Shown: positions 27,099-37,391, counted from the first letter of the stretch. The stretch is DNA of 64,000 nucleotides from an uncultured Bacteroides sp. (GCF_900547205.1 NZ_URFY01000024.1:1-64000), one strand, 5' to 3'. The notes: generated by a model from the sequence alone, not told the origin. A program made the numbers and translations.

Positions 27099-28910
27099 AT
27101 GAATAAACTACTCATCTCTCTTTTATTATCTTCCGCTGTCACTTTGGGAGTGCAGGCGCAGAATAAAGAAAACTACTATGTGAAGCAAGTAGAGTTTCCG
27201 CAGAATGCGACCCTCGAACAGAAAGTAGATATGGCTGCACGTCTGACGCCCACCCTTCAACAGCTATCCTGGCAGCATTTGGAACTGACTGCTTTCCTCC
27301 ATTTCGGTATCAACACCTTTACCGGACGTGAGTGGGGAGACGGCAAAGAAGACCCCGCATTCTTCAACCCTTCCAATCTGGATGCCGAGCAATGGGTGCG
27401 CAGCCTTAAGGAATCCGGCTTCAAACTAGTGATTCTGACAGCCAAGCATCACGATGGTTTCTGCCTTTGGCCCACAAAGACGACTAAGCACTCGGTCGCT
27501 TCTTCTCCATGGAAAGATGGAAAAGGCGATGTGGTGAAGGAACTGCGTGATGCCTGCAATAAATACGATATGAAATTTGGCGTGTACCTATCTCCGTGGG
27601 ATAGAAACGCTTCCTGCTACGGTGAGGGCGAGGCTTACAACAAGTTCTTTATTGAACAATTGACGGAATTGCTGACAAACTACGGCGAAGTATACGAAGT
27701 CTGGTTTGACGGAGCCAACGGTGAAGGTCCGAATGGAAAGAAACAGCAATATGACTGGAAAAACATTTATAATACCATCCATACCCTCCAACCCAAAGCG
27801 GTGACTGCCATTATGGGAGATGATGTACGCTGGGTAGGAAACGAAAGAGGCTTGGGACGCGAAACCGAGTGGAGTGCAACAGTGCTTACTCCAAGTGCTT
27901 ATGGTTCTTCTCTAAATAAAGACTTAGGTATATCGTCTACAGGAAAAGATTTGGGAAGTCGTGCCATGCTCGAAAAAGCGACCCGTTTGTGTTGGTATCC
28001 TTCGGAAGTTGATGTTTCCATTCGTCCGGGATGGTTTTATCACGAATCGGAAGATAGCAAGGTAAAGAGTCTGAAACATCTGTCGGATATATACTTTCAG
28101 TCCGTAGGCTACAACTCGGTCCTATTGCTTAATATTCCTCCCGACCGTCGCGGATTGCTGAGCGATGCAGATGTGAATCGCCTGAAAGAGTTTGCCGCTT
28201 ATCGCAACGAGATATTTGGAGACAATCGCGTGAAGAAGGGAAGTAAATACTGGAACGCTACTCCGGGCAGTGAAGCCGTTTATTCCTTGAAGCCGAAATC
28301 GGAAATCAATGTGGTGATGCTTCAGGAAGACATTGCCAAAGGTCAGCGGGTGGAGGCTTTCACCGTGGAAGGCTTGACGGACGATGGTTGGAAAGAACTG
28401 GCAAAAGGTACGACGATAGGTTACAAACGCCTGCTACGTTTTCCGACAGTAAAAGCCAGCAAACTACGGGTGAAGATGAACGAATGTCGTCTGACTGCTC
28501 ATGTCAATCAGGTGGCTGCTTACTATGCAGCTCCGTTGCAGGAGAATGCAAAGACTGAGACTTGGAACAATCTACCCCGCTCGGGATGGAAACAAGTGGC
28601 TGCTTCTCCGTTGACGATTGATTTGGGCAAGGCCGTGACACTAAGCAGCTTTACTTATGCTCCTCTGAAAGCGGAGGCGAAGCCGACGATGGCTTTCCAT
28701 TACAAATTCTTCGTAAGCAAGGACGGTAAGGACTGGAAAGAAGTACCCACCAATGGTGAGTTCAGTAACATCATGCACAACCCGTTGCCACAAACGGTTA
28801 CTTTCGGCAAGAAGGTGCAGGCACGTTACATCAAGTTGGAAGCCACTACGCCTACAGCCACCACCGCAAAAGTGGAGATGAATGAAATTGGGGTGACGGT
28901 TGCTCCTTAA
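27099..28910 (+). CDS. GH29 alpha-L-fucosidase with C-terminal F5/8-type domain
   Basis: 603 residues, signal peptide about 1-20 (ending ...GVQAQ). The GH29 barrel has H-F-G-I-N-T-F near residue 70, H-H-D-G-F-C-L-W, and the nucleophile in V-W-F-D-G-A (D204). The C-terminal region from about 365 forms beta-sandwich domains, ending in a discoidin/F5-8-type (CBM32-like) module. It releases L-fucose from glycan ends; the subfamily (broad 29A or branched-substrate 29B) cannot be fixed by eye. It follows the sulfatase and GH2 genes but has its own promoter box. Together they form a small host-glycan-degrading set without its own SusC/SusD pair. Confidence 0.92.
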   Translation: MNKLLISLLLSSAVTLGVQAQNKENYYVKQVEFPQNATLEQKVDMAARLTPTLQQLSWQHLELTAFLHFGINTFTGREWGDGKEDPAFFNPSNLDAEQWVRSLKESGFKLVILTAKHHDGFCLWPTKTTKHSVASSPWKDGKGDVVKELRDACNKYDMKFGVYLSPWDRNASCYGEGEAYNKFFIEQLTELLTNYGEVYEVWFDGANGEGPNGKKQQYDWKNIYNTIHTLQPKAVTAIMGDDVRWVGNERGLGRETEWSATVLTPSAYGSSLNKDLGISSTGKDLGSRAMLEKATRLCWYPSEVDVSIRPGWFYHESEDSKVKSLKHLSDIYFQSVGYNSVLLLNIPPDRRGLLSDADVNRLKEFAAYRNEIFGDNRVKKGSKYWNATPGSEAVYSLKPKSEINVVMLQEDIAKGQRVEAFTVEGLTDDGWKELAKGTTIGYKRLLRFPTVKASKLRVKMNECRLTAHVNQVAAYYAAPLQENAKTETWNNLPRSGWKQVAASPLTIDLGKAVTLSSFTYAPLKAEAKPTMAFHYKFFVSKDGKDWKEVPTNGEFSNIMHNPLPQTVTFGKKVQARYIKLEATTPTATTAKVEMNEIGVTVAP

Positions 28911-28919
28911 AACGGGAAC

Positions 28920-29017
28920 TTTCACCACAGATTACACAGATTGACACAGATTAATATTATATCAGTATGATTGGTAATAAATTATATCTGTGTCAATCTG
29001 TGTAATCTGTGGTGAAA
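28920..29017. repeat. Perfect 32-bp inverted repeat with 34-base AT-rich loop
   Basis: Arms 28920-28951 and 28986-29017 are exact reverse complements. Each arm is itself built of a 10-base repeat around CACAGATT (CCACAGATTA / CACAGATTGA / CACAGATTA). A T-run follows at 29023-29027, so the RNA hairpin could terminate the GH29 message, but the length and internal periodicity are more like a dispersed genomic repeat. Confidence 0.9.
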
Positions 29018-29080
29018 TATTAGTTTTTAAACCAAATCGGCGTTTTACTGTTATTCATTAAATAAAAAAGGAAGGAAAGT

Positions 29081-30256
29081 ATGTTAGTAGTCGATTTAGG
29101 AAAATGGATGAACAAAGTCCTGATAGATTGGGGGGTAGACCCGACGTTTGCCGACCGCTTTGACGAAACGATTATTGCGTTGTTGATGATAGCAATTGCG
29201 GTAGGGGTGGGTTATCTTTGTCAAGCGTTGCTCATAGGCGGATTGAAGAAATATACCGAACGGAAGCCTCATAAATGGAACACGCTGCTGATAAAGCGAA
29301 AAGTCTTTCACAATCTCATAAATACGATTCCGGCGCTCGTGGTCTATTGGATGTTGCCAATGGCCTTTATTCGTGGAAAAGATTTGTTACTCATTTCACA
29401 GAAGGCTTGTGCCATTTACATTATTTTTTCTTTATTGTTGGCAGTCAACGGGATTCTGTTGATGATAATGGATATCTATGACGGAAAGGAATCGATGAAG
29501 AACCGGCCAATGAAAGGATTTATTCAAGTGCTTCAAGTGTTGTTGTTCTTTGTGGGAGGAATTGTGATAATTGCTATAATCATGAATAAATCTCCCGCCA
29601 GCTTGTTTGCCGGACTCGGTGCTTCGGCCGCCATTCTGATGTTAGTATTCAGGGATTCGATTCTCGGTTTTGTAGCGGGCATCCAACTTTCTGCCAATGA
29701 TATGATTCATTTAGGCGACTGGATTACGCTTCCTTCCGGTGCAGCAAATGGAACAGTGCAGGAGATAACCCTGAACACAGTCAAAATCAAGAACTTCGAT
29801 AATACTATCTCAACCGTTCCTCCTTACACATTGGTGAGCAGTCCTTTCCAAAACTGGCGGGGAATGGTGCTGTCCGGTGGGCGACGGGTAATGAAGAATA
29901 TCACGCTGGATTTGACGACATTGCAATTCTGCACGCCCGAAATGCTGGACCGTTACCGCAAAGAGATTCCTCTGATGGCGGACTATCAGCCGGAGGAGGG
30001 AGTGATTCCTACCAATTCCCAGGTTTACCGTGTTTATATCGAACGCTATCTACGGAGCTTGCCTGTAGTCAATCAGGATTTGGATTTGATTATCAGTCAG
30101 AAGGAGGCTACAATGTATGGAGTGCCTATTCAGGTGTATTTCTTCTCCCGCAATAAAGTTTGGAGGGAGTATGAACGCATACAGTCGGATATCTTCGACC
30201 ATCTGCTAGTAATGGTTTCGAAGTTCGATTTAAAGGTTTACCAGTATTCGGAATGA
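29081..30256 (+). CDS. YbdG-like MscS-family mechanosensitive channel
   Basis: 391 residues with about five hydrophobic N-terminal segments (20-190) and the MscS pore/beta domain (R-D-S-I-L-G-F-V-A-G-I-Q at ~190-200, then G-D-W-I, V-K-I-K-N-F-D-N-T-I-S-T-V-P and F-Q-N-W-R-G-M). The signature G-G-R-R-V following N-W-R-G-M is found in the YbdG (MscM) subgroup of E. coli, which contributes to osmotic adaptation. Inner-membrane location inferred. It follows the 32-bp inverted repeat and converges on the phosphoesterase operon with a 13-base gap. Confidence 0.88.
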   Translation: MLVVDLGKWMNKVLIDWGVDPTFADRFDETIIALLMIAIAVGVGYLCQALLIGGLKKYTERKPHKWNTLLIKRKVFHNLINTIPALVVYWMLPMAFIRGKDLLLISQKACAIYIIFSLLLAVNGILLMIMDIYDGKESMKNRPMKGFIQVLQVLLFFVGGIVIIAIIMNKSPASLFAGLGASAAILMLVFRDSILGFVAGIQLSANDMIHLGDWITLPSGAANGTVQEITLNTVKIKNFDNTISTVPPYTLVSSPFQNWRGMVLSGGRRVMKNITLDLTTLQFCTPEMLDRYRKEIPLMADYQPEEGVIPTNSQVYRVYIERYLRSLPVVNQDLDLIISQKEATMYGVPIQVYFFSRNKVWREYERIQSDIFDHLLVMVSKFDLKVYQYSE

Positions 30257-30269
30257 TGCTTGTCATTTG

Positions 30270-31337
30270 TTATTCGATGGTTATGTCGAACTGGTCGTAA
30301 GATGCCGTTCTCCACGCCTTATCCGCACTTTTCGGCGAGAGGGCGAAGAGGGGAGAAAACGTTTTAATCTTTATCGTCTTTCCATCGGGCAAGAACTCCA
30401 TGATTCGCAACCAGCAGTCGCCACCATTCCCGAACCATTGTCCGTCGGCAGTCTGTGCGTTAAACATCATTTGGGGGATGTTCTTGCCGGATTCGTTCTT
30501 ATCAGAGCGGAAGCTGACGTTATGTTCATCGTCCGTAATATTGCATTCATGTCCGCACACCACCATACAGATGTTTTTGGACGGATAAACCAACTTTTGC
30601 CAAATAGCTTCGGCATAGTTGGCGGGAGTTACTTTGTAATCCTCCTTAATAAATCGCTCTCCTTTATAATCGAGGAAAGAGTGAGTCAGCAGAATCACTT
30701 TGTGGTTGGCATACTTCTTTTTGTTAGTTACTCTTTTCGCCCATTCAATGGCTTCATCCCTCGGAGCAAATTCCAGAGATAGAACCAATATCTTTCCCCA
30801 TGTATCCGTAGTAAATTCATACGCGGCATTCTCCAAAGTAGGAACGCCATTAGAGTCGAGTCCCACTTCAACCAAAGTATTACGCCAACAACTATTCCTT
30901 TCGGAAGGGAAATAATAGGGGAAGCGACAAAGGCGGTTCTCGGATTTCTCATAGCCGTAGTCGTGGTTTCCGGTGCAAATAACGTAAGGCAGTTTATTGT
31001 CCAAACGTTCGAAGGCACGCGATGCGGATTTCCATTGTTCTTCGCTCGTCTGGTTTCCGTTCACGCAGTCGGGGATGCGGATTTCGTTCTGCTCCACTAA
31101 GTCGCCGGTGCACAAAGCAGCTTTGATGTTGAGTGACCGGATGCTGTTGGCTACCCATGCCGTCTGTAGTTCAAAGAGAGGTTGGTTGGCATCAAACTTG
31201 ATGTAACTTTGCGGATCGGGTATCAGAATCATGCTGAACGAATTCTTATCCGTCAACTCGGCACGCACCGGATAAACTTGTGCGGATGCATACAAAGCCT
31301 GCATACAGAGGGCTAATAGGAATAAACTTTTCTTCAT
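30270..31337 (-). CDS. Secreted calcineurin-like metallophosphoesterase
   Basis: 355 residues with a signal peptide (about 1-19, ending ...ALYASAQ). Metallophosphoesterase motifs in order: I-L-I-P-D-P-Q, a variant of the D-x-H first motif with Gln in place of His; C-T-G-D-L-V; C-T-G-N-H-D-Y (GNHD); L-L-T-H; and C-G-H-E. Two-metal phosphatase, phosphodiesterase or nucleotidase activity in the periplasm is expected; substrate unknown. Last gene of the susC-susD-EEP-phosphoesterase operon, 13 bases after the preceding gene. It pairs with a second, unrelated phosphoesterase in the same operon, the main hint to the substrate class. Confidence 0.87.
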   Translation of the reverse strand: MKKSLFLLALCMQALYASAQVYPVRAELTDKNSFSMILIPDPQSYIKFDANQPLFELQTAWVANSIRSLNIKAALCTGDLVEQNEIRIPDCVNGNQTSEEQWKSASRAFERLDNKLPYVICTGNHDYGYEKSENRLCRFPYYFPSERNSCWRNTLVEVGLDSNGVPTLENAAYEFTTDTWGKILVLSLEFAPRDEAIEWAKRVTNKKKYANHKVILLTHSFLDYKGERFIKEDYKVTPANYAEAIWQKLVYPSKNICMVVCGHECNITDDEHNVSFRSDKNESGKNIPQMMFNAQTADGQWFGNGGDCWLRIMEFLPDGKTIKIKTFSPLFALSPKSADKAWRTASYDQFDITIE

Positions 31338-31350
31338 TGCTATTGTGTTT

Positions 31351-32421
31351 TTACTTAATATAAAATGTTACCATCACAGCTTTATGGTCGGTAGGCCATA
31401 CACCTAAAGGCGTCACAAACCGGTCGCTACTGTTTTCTTCCGTTCTTACGCTGCGGACGATAGACTTGGAAGGTCCCACTATCACGGCGTCTTTCACTAT
31501 CATTTCCTTCAAGGGTTTGAAATAAATGAAGTCTATCCGATCTCTTTCATCGGCATCGGGTGCCCACGATAGCTTTTGTTCTGCCACCAGTTCATTGTCC
31601 GACGGGAACGTGAATCCCGGATGAGTCACCGGATTGGGGAACTTTGTCCGGTAAGCGTCTTTAAATCCGTCTTTAGCCAACATAGTGGAGCAATCCCAAC
31701 GGACTACGGCACCATGATGATCCCACAATTCTTTCGTCTTCTCATTCCAATCAAGGTGCGAAGGTTCATTAAAATCTCCACCTAGCAAAATAATAGAGCC
31801 TTTTTCTTTCTTTGAATCTTCAATAAAATGATGGATGGCTTCGTCGCGCATGGATTCACGGTTGGATTTCTCCACTTCCAAGCCGTCGGTGACTGGTGCA
31901 TCCAGCTTTTTCCATGTGACGCCGCTATATCCTCTGGGCAAATAACAGGCATAATGGGTATAGTCCAAATGTGCTGAATAGACTACCACCATCTTGCCGT
32001 TGATACGTATCCGTGTTTTCAGTACCGAACCGGCGTCCTCTTCGGAAGGGCAGTTGGGGGCCTGCTCTTCTATCGGATACTTGGAAAGTACGCCGACATC
32101 CAAAGGACTGTTTTCTCCGTAATACGTCTTACCCCGTTCCTTGAGTGCATGGAGGATGCGTGGTATAAACATCTTGCCATGGTAATTGCGCACTTCACTG
32201 AACATCACGATATCCGGTTCCAGTCGGGCTACTTCGTCCGCGATGGCGTCAAAGCCTCCTTTCACCATGGTTCCTTCCTGCCAAATATTCATTTGCAGTA
32301 CTTTTAATTCCATTCCTTTCTTATCTCTTCCAGCTGCGCTGTTCATTCCGGCTGCGCTGGTAGCACTGGCTGCGACTATGCACAGCCAAATTAGTATTCC
32401 TGTAAACTGAACTCTCAACAT
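31351..32421 (-). CDS. Secreted endonuclease/exonuclease/phosphatase-family protein
   Basis: 356 residues, signal peptide about 1-24 (ending ...ATSAAG). EEP fold motifs: L-Q-M-N-I-W, M-F-S-E-V (metal Glu), S-A-H-L-D-Y, G-G-D-F-N-E, and T-D-H-K-A-V at the end with the catalytic Asp-His. Family members cleave phosphodiesters in nucleic acids, phosphoinositides or sphingomyelin; the sequence does not tell which. It begins 7 bases after susD and is followed by a metallophosphoesterase. A short repeat in the protein (SAAGMNSAAGRD) just after the signal peptide reflects a small duplication. Confidence 0.88.
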   Translation of the reverse strand: MLRVQFTGILIWLCIVAASATSAAGMNSAAGRDKKGMELKVLQMNIWQEGTMVKGGFDAIADEVARLEPDIVMFSEVRNYHGKMFIPRILHALKERGKTYYGENSPLDVGVLSKYPIEEQAPNCPSEEDAGSVLKTRIRINGKMVVVYSAHLDYTHYACYLPRGYSGVTWKKLDAPVTDGLEVEKSNRESMRDEAIHHFIEDSKKEKGSIILLGGDFNEPSHLDWNEKTKELWDHHGAVVRWDCSTMLAKDGFKDAYRTKFPNPVTHPGFTFPSDNELVAEQKLSWAPDADERDRIDFIYFKPLKEMIVKDAVIVGPSKSIVRSVRTEENSSDRFVTPLGVWPTDHKAVMVTFYIK

Positions 32422-32428
32422 ACGTCTG

Positions 32429-33952
32429 TTATTGTAAAATCCACATTAGTTTGTTCACATCATCTACTCCGCCAAACTGACGAGCCAAAGCTTCGTCGAT
32501 ATTCTCCTGGTTGTAGTCGGATTCACCTTTCGGATACATCCAGCGCGTGGGTATTTTGTCTAACACGGCGTTACGGTTTGTTTTGGGATTGATAGGGAGA
32601 ACTGGATATCCCGTGCGTCGGTAATCGTAATAGATATCCCACGGATGCTGCATAAAGGAATACAGATAACGTTGTGTGAGAATCTTTTCTATATCCTTCT
32701 CTTTGCTTCCGGTAAGTTGTATCTCAGGGTTGGCGAGGAAAGCTGCGATACTTTCTTCGTTAATGGGATGTCCGTGATGATAAATAACATCATCCGGTGT
32801 GTTTGTTGCGATAAAGTTCATGCTGGCTTCTATACCTTTTTTATAATAAGCGGAGGCATCTCCTTGTATCCAACCTCTTACGGCAGCTTCGGCAAGGATA
32901 AAGTTCTGTTCGGCATAGCCCAGTCGTATGACGGGTTCGCCTGCCGGATAGTCCGTATATCGCAGGTTTAATGCGGAGTATTCTTTAATTGCATAGGCTG
33001 CATTGATTTTATCAAGAGGATCGGAAGGGTCAAGACCGACATATGCATTCCAGTCATCTTCTTTCAATCCGGCTTTCAATCGCGCTTCCGCAGGTTGGGC
33101 ATAATAGAACATTCGTATGTCTCCTGTTTCCCTGCATTTGTCGATTATCATGTTCGACAAAACCGTGTTGGGAGCGTACTTCGTATTTGTGTAATGGAAC
33201 GGATAGATTGTGTTCGCCTTATCCATAAATGTCATTTGCAGGTTATCGGCATTAGACTCCATCAGGCTGCCCGACGAAACGATTCCGGTGAAACGTTGCT
33301 TTATGTTCAGGTCTGTATCTCCTTCTTTTTTAGAAAGATGCATCAATACTTTGAGTTGGAGAGCGGTAGTCGCTTTCTTCCATCGTGCTATTTCTCCTCC
33401 CAGTATAGGGTCACCGCTGAAGTCTTTCCCGTTAGAGAATAGTTCGTAGGCTTTCGACAAGTCGTCGAGGATAAAGCCCATTACTTCTTTCTGTGTGTTG
33501 TATCGGGGTTTCACCAGTCCCTTTTCTCCTTGCAGGGCTTCTTCGTAGGGGATGTCTCCCATTTCGAGAGACATATAGAAAAGCTTGTAGGCTTTGATGA
33601 AATGTGCCAGTCCGTCGTAAGCGTTCACGTTGTCATCCGTAACAGATTCCACCATTTTCTGGGCGTTAATCAATGCGTTATATCCACCGAAGCTGGAACG
33701 TCCGAATACATTATATTGGTAGTCTTCCATACCTTCATTGGCCCATACCAATTGTTTGGATAAGAGTTTGTCGCTGATGAAGGATTTACTGCTGCTGGGC
33801 GTGGTGATGTTGAGTACCAGTCCGGTTGCTAGTAGCGATGCGGTGACTTTCGTAGTGGCATCCGGATTAGTATTGATTTCATCGAATTTGTCGCAAGAAG
33901 CTAGTAGGGCAACTATAAGCAACAGGGATAAATATTGGTTTATTCGTTTCAT
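32429..33952 (-). CDS. SusD/RagB-like outer-membrane lipoprotein
   Basis: 507 residues; lipoprotein signal with lipobox L-L-A-S-C (C20) followed by D-K-F-D-E, a surface-export-type acidic tail, and I-N-T-N-P-D at ~27-32, typical of SusD-like family members (SusD-like_2 type). All-helical TPR-like body is predicted. SusD proteins are surface substrate-capture lids on the SusC TonB-dependent channel. It starts 12 bases after susC. The operon contains no glycosidase. Confidence 0.92.
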   Translation of the reverse strand: MKRINQYLSLLLIVALLASCDKFDEINTNPDATTKVTASLLATGLVLNITTPSSSKSFISDKLLSKQLVWANEGMEDYQYNVFGRSSFGGYNALINAQKMVESVTDDNVNAYDGLAHFIKAYKLFYMSLEMGDIPYEEALQGEKGLVKPRYNTQKEVMGFILDDLSKAYELFSNGKDFSGDPILGGEIARWKKATTALQLKVLMHLSKKEGDTDLNIKQRFTGIVSSGSLMESNADNLQMTFMDKANTIYPFHYTNTKYAPNTVLSNMIIDKCRETGDIRMFYYAQPAEARLKAGLKEDDWNAYVGLDPSDPLDKINAAYAIKEYSALNLRYTDYPAGEPVIRLGYAEQNFILAEAAVRGWIQGDASAYYKKGIEASMNFIATNTPDDVIYHHGHPINEESIAAFLANPEIQLTGSKEKDIEKILTQRYLYSFMQHPWDIYYDYRRTGYPVLPINPKTNRNAVLDKIPTRWMYPKGESDYNQENIDEALARQFGGVDDVNKLMWILQ

Positions 33953-33964
33953 AATTCTATTATA

Positions 33965-36900
33965 TTAAAAGTCGAGTTTAACATTAAATCCTAAATAGCG
34001 TGTAGAGGGTGAACTCAGGTTGTCCGAGTCTCCATCGGGGTCGGTGAAACGGAATTCCTTTGTCCAGATTAGTAAGTTCTGGCCTACAAAGGCAAGAGAC
34101 AAGCCTTTCACGTGCAGTTTCTCGCAAACAGGTTTCGGCATTTGATAGGTAACGGAAAGATCGCGCAATTTGAAGAATGTTTGGTCAAAGACGTTTTGGC
34201 TGGTGACGGTGTAAGGAGACGGATTCATCTCTTTTATATATGATTCGTAAGATACTTGCACATCATTGCGAGCATACCTACGGTTATCGAATGTAATCTT
34301 TCCATTGGAATCATACTTTACTTCACCATCAATAATCTTGACTCCCTCTCCTATATAATTGACTTTATTATTGACTACCTCATCATATCGCCATTTGTTA
34401 TCCGAATCTATATGGGCTCCGGAGTTCCACATACCTTGATTGGTTTTTGAGTGTGCCAGTCCTCCTACGCGTCCGTCGAAGGAGAAGGATAAAGTCACGT
34501 TCTTGTATGAAAGAGAGTTGCTCCATCCCCAAATCCAGTCAGGATATTCATATCCCTTCACGGATTGATAATCACTTTGCTTGGGATATCCCCCGTAATT
34601 GATGATGCGTCCGCGTCTGTCACGCTCCCAGTCGTAGACACCATACCAGTCCCAGCGCTTACCGGGAGCTACCCATGGCTTTTGAGTAGAGTACTTGGGG
34701 TCGACTTTAGTATAATACCAACGGTCTCGTGACCAGTTGAATGAGGTTTCCCAGTTCCAGTCTTTCGTACGGACAATGTTGCCGGATACTGTAAGCTCAA
34801 CTCCTTTACCAACATATTCTTCGTCGATATTAATTAATGTGGAACCGAAACCCGATGCATTACTGATACCGGCGCTTCGGGTGAGATTATAATACAGCTT
34901 ATTATAATAGGTGAAATCTACTTTCAGGCGATTCCCAAAGAAGTGTACAGCCGTACCGATTTCATAAGAGCGGGTAGCGGATGGCTTTACTGCCACACCA
35001 CGGATGGATGAGGGATAATAGGCGGCACTTTCTCCATTCCATAAGTTGTTAGAAACACTGTAGGTGTTGTTTGTGTCATATACACCCAAATCACTTTTAG
35101 TAACCGTCCATGCTCCTCTGATTTTCCAGAAGTCTATAAATTGGGGCATCGGAATGAGTTGGGACATCACTACGCTACTAGCTACAGATGGGTAGAAGTA
35201 AGAGCGTGTTTCTGAAGGCAATGTTGACGACCAGTCGTTACGTGCCGTAATGTCTAAGAATAAAGTACTCTTCCAAGATACGGATGCTTTACCGTAAATA
35301 CTAGTAGTCAGCTTCTTCGTGATACCGCTAGTTGTTTTTAGCGGGTCCACAGATGCTTTCAATGAGTAATATCCGGGGATAGTTATACCATTCTGTGTTT
35401 CGGCCAAAATATTGTCGCTTTTCCAATAATAGACAGTACCTCCGATGAAACCGTCTACGTTAAAATCACCGAACTTATGGTCGGCAGAAAGCATCAGGTC
35501 ATTATTAAGACTATATCCGCCCAAACGCTGTAGAGCATAATATCCTAATTTGTCCCATCCGCCTAAAGCACTAATCGGATTGCGCCATTCTTTCTTTTGT
35601 GAGTAGGAGTCTAAACCTGAACGTAATGAGAGTTTCAGCCACGAAGTAAAATCATAATTGGTTGAAAGATATCCGTTGATAAGGTCGTAATCACTGCTTG
35701 ATGTAATTTCGTAAGCAGTTATATAAGGGTTGTCGTACCATTTGTTATCCATCCAGTTCTGTTGTTCGTCAGTTTTTATCCAGTAATCTTTGTAATCACG
35801 GATGTCATATTCTGTACCCGACCACACAAGTAAGTTGTACAAGAATCCGGCACTGCTATATCCAGCTCCGGTGTCATTCGGATAAAAACGCTTGTTATAA
35901 GTAAGCCCGCCTTCAAAAGAGAACTTTTTCCATTTCATATCTCCCGAAACTGAATAGGTAATTTTGTTCAGCTTTTGATTAGGATATTGTCCTTTATTGT
36001 ATACGTGCGTTAAAGAAGTACGCACACTTCCGTATTTCCCTTTTTGCGCTACACTCACATTATTGTTGGTAATCATGCTCAATTCCTGGAAGTTCTTCAG
36101 GTTATTCTTGCCTTTTGAAACCAACGGCATTTCCACCCACTCATGTGTATACGGATCATATTGTTTTGCAGTGCGACCAATATCCAGTTTGTCACCCCAC
36201 ACGTAGCTACCGGTTTGATAGTGTCCTCCGGAACCTGTACTGTAAGATGTCTGAACTTCAGGCTTTTTTAGATATCCTGCTGCAAACATTGTGCTGCTGT
36301 TGACTGTCACTGTCAGTCCTTCCTGACTACCTTTCTTAGTTGTTATCATCACGGCTCCCGCTCCTCCGCGTGCGCCGTATAGTGCTGAGGCTGTAGCTCC
36401 TTTGAGCACATCGATAGATTCGATATCGTCGGCAGCGATATCATTCAATCCTACATTTCCATAAGGCACTCCGTCGATAACTAAAAGGGGAGAAGAAGCA
36501 CGAAGCGAAAGTGAAGGTGACGTATTAAATTCGGTACTGTTCTTTACATTCAAACCTGCTATCTTACCAGTCAGCGAAGTGGCTACATTCACTGTCTTTA
36601 CTGTAGACAGTTTGTCTCCATTTACCTTTTGCACTGCATATCCCAATGCTTTTTCTTCACGTTTGATACCTAATGCAGTCACTACGACTTCTCCTAGCAC
36701 TTCTGCGTTTTCATCCAGATGGATGTTGAATGAAGTAGCGCTATTTACTGCTATTTCTTTGGTTTGATATCCGATATAAGAAACAATAATGGCGCTTTTC
36801 GTTCCCACGGAAAGTGAGAAGTTTCCGTCTATATCCGTAATCGTTCCGTTTCCGGCAGTTCCTTTTTCTTTGATATTTGCACCGATAATAGGCTCGCCGT

Positions 36901-37348
36901 TCTTATCTCTCACCGTTCCCTTTATCCTTTTGATTTTCTGTTGCTGAGCCACTGCTTCAGTTTCCAAAATCGTTGTAGGGGATAATATAATACTGTTCTC
37001 CAGTACTTTGTATCCGATATTTGTTCCGGAAAACAACTCACTGAGCACCTGCTTTAGTTCCTTTTGGTTACTCTTGATGCTTACATTCCGTGAGATATCG
37101 ACTTGCTTATTGTTATAGAAGAAGTGATAATCTGATTGTTTTTCAATTTCGTCCAGCACCTTTTGCAAGCTGCCGTTCTTAACATTTAAGGTTACACGTG
37201 CCGACTGCCCGTAACTATTGACTGCAAGTGTCAGACTTGCAAATGCAAACAACATAATTGCTGATAGTTTCATACACAACGGTGTTTTTTTCAGGAGATT
37301 GAATAGATTCATTTTCCTGAAAAGTTGGAAGTTTAAATAATAAGTCAT
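33965..37348 (-). CDS. SusC/RagA-like TonB-linked outer-membrane protein with STN domain
   Basis: 1127 residues (an internal ATG at 37312 gives 1115 and may be the true start: MNLFNLLKKTPLCMKLS). After the signal peptide (ending ...VNSYGQ) comes an STN domain (~50-120) of the type that contacts a FecR anti-sigma factor, a carboxypeptidase-like beta domain (~140-220), the plug with L-R-A-S-S-P-L-L-V-I-D-G-V-P-Y-G and the S-I-D-V-L-K-G-A-T-A-S-A-L-Y-G motif, and a 22-strand barrel ending in aromatic F at the C-terminus. It imports the substrate captured by SusD with TonB energy. The STN domain, the FecR and the ECF sigma gene beside it form a trans-envelope signalling system. Confidence 0.93.
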   Translation of the reverse strand: MTYYLNFQLFRKMNLFNLLKKTPLCMKLSAIMLFAFASLTLAVNSYGQSARVTLNVKNGSLQKVLDEIEKQSDYHFFYNNKQVDISRNVSIKSNQKELKQVLSELFSGTNIGYKVLENSIILSPTTILETEAVAQQQKIKRIKGTVRDKNGEPIIGANIKEKGTAGNGTITDIDGNFSLSVGTKSAIIVSYIGYQTKEIAVNSATSFNIHLDENAEVLGEVVVTALGIKREEKALGYAVQKVNGDKLSTVKTVNVATSLTGKIAGLNVKNSTEFNTSPSLSLRASSPLLVIDGVPYGNVGLNDIAADDIESIDVLKGATASALYGARGGAGAVMITTKKGSQEGLTVTVNSSTMFAAGYLKKPEVQTSYSTGSGGHYQTGSYVWGDKLDIGRTAKQYDPYTHEWVEMPLVSKGKNNLKNFQELSMITNNNVSVAQKGKYGSVRTSLTHVYNKGQYPNQKLNKITYSVSGDMKWKKFSFEGGLTYNKRFYPNDTGAGYSSAGFLYNLLVWSGTEYDIRDYKDYWIKTDEQQNWMDNKWYDNPYITAYEITSSSDYDLINGYLSTNYDFTSWLKLSLRSGLDSYSQKKEWRNPISALGGWDKLGYYALQRLGGYSLNNDLMLSADHKFGDFNVDGFIGGTVYYWKSDNILAETQNGITIPGYYSLKASVDPLKTTSGITKKLTTSIYGKASVSWKSTLFLDITARNDWSSTLPSETRSYFYPSVASSVVMSQLIPMPQFIDFWKIRGAWTVTKSDLGVYDTNNTYSVSNNLWNGESAAYYPSSIRGVAVKPSATRSYEIGTAVHFFGNRLKVDFTYYNKLYYNLTRSAGISNASGFGSTLINIDEEYVGKGVELTVSGNIVRTKDWNWETSFNWSRDRWYYTKVDPKYSTQKPWVAPGKRWDWYGVYDWERDRRGRIINYGGYPKQSDYQSVKGYEYPDWIWGWSNSLSYKNVTLSFSFDGRVGGLAHSKTNQGMWNSGAHIDSDNKWRYDEVVNNKVNYIGEGVKIIDGEVKYDSNGKITFDNRRYARNDVQVSYESYIKEMNPSPYTVTSQNVFDQTFFKLRDLSVTYQMPKPVCEKLHVKGLSLAFVGQNLLIWTKEFRFTDPDGDSDNLSSPSTRYLGFNVKLDF

Positions 37349-37391
37349 AGATTTGTAAAGAGTTTAATTAAAAAATTACTATAGACATTGT

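Noticed and set aside
28920..29017. Integration att site
   Set aside because: Arms are inverted rather than direct and no integrase or tRNA is adjacent.
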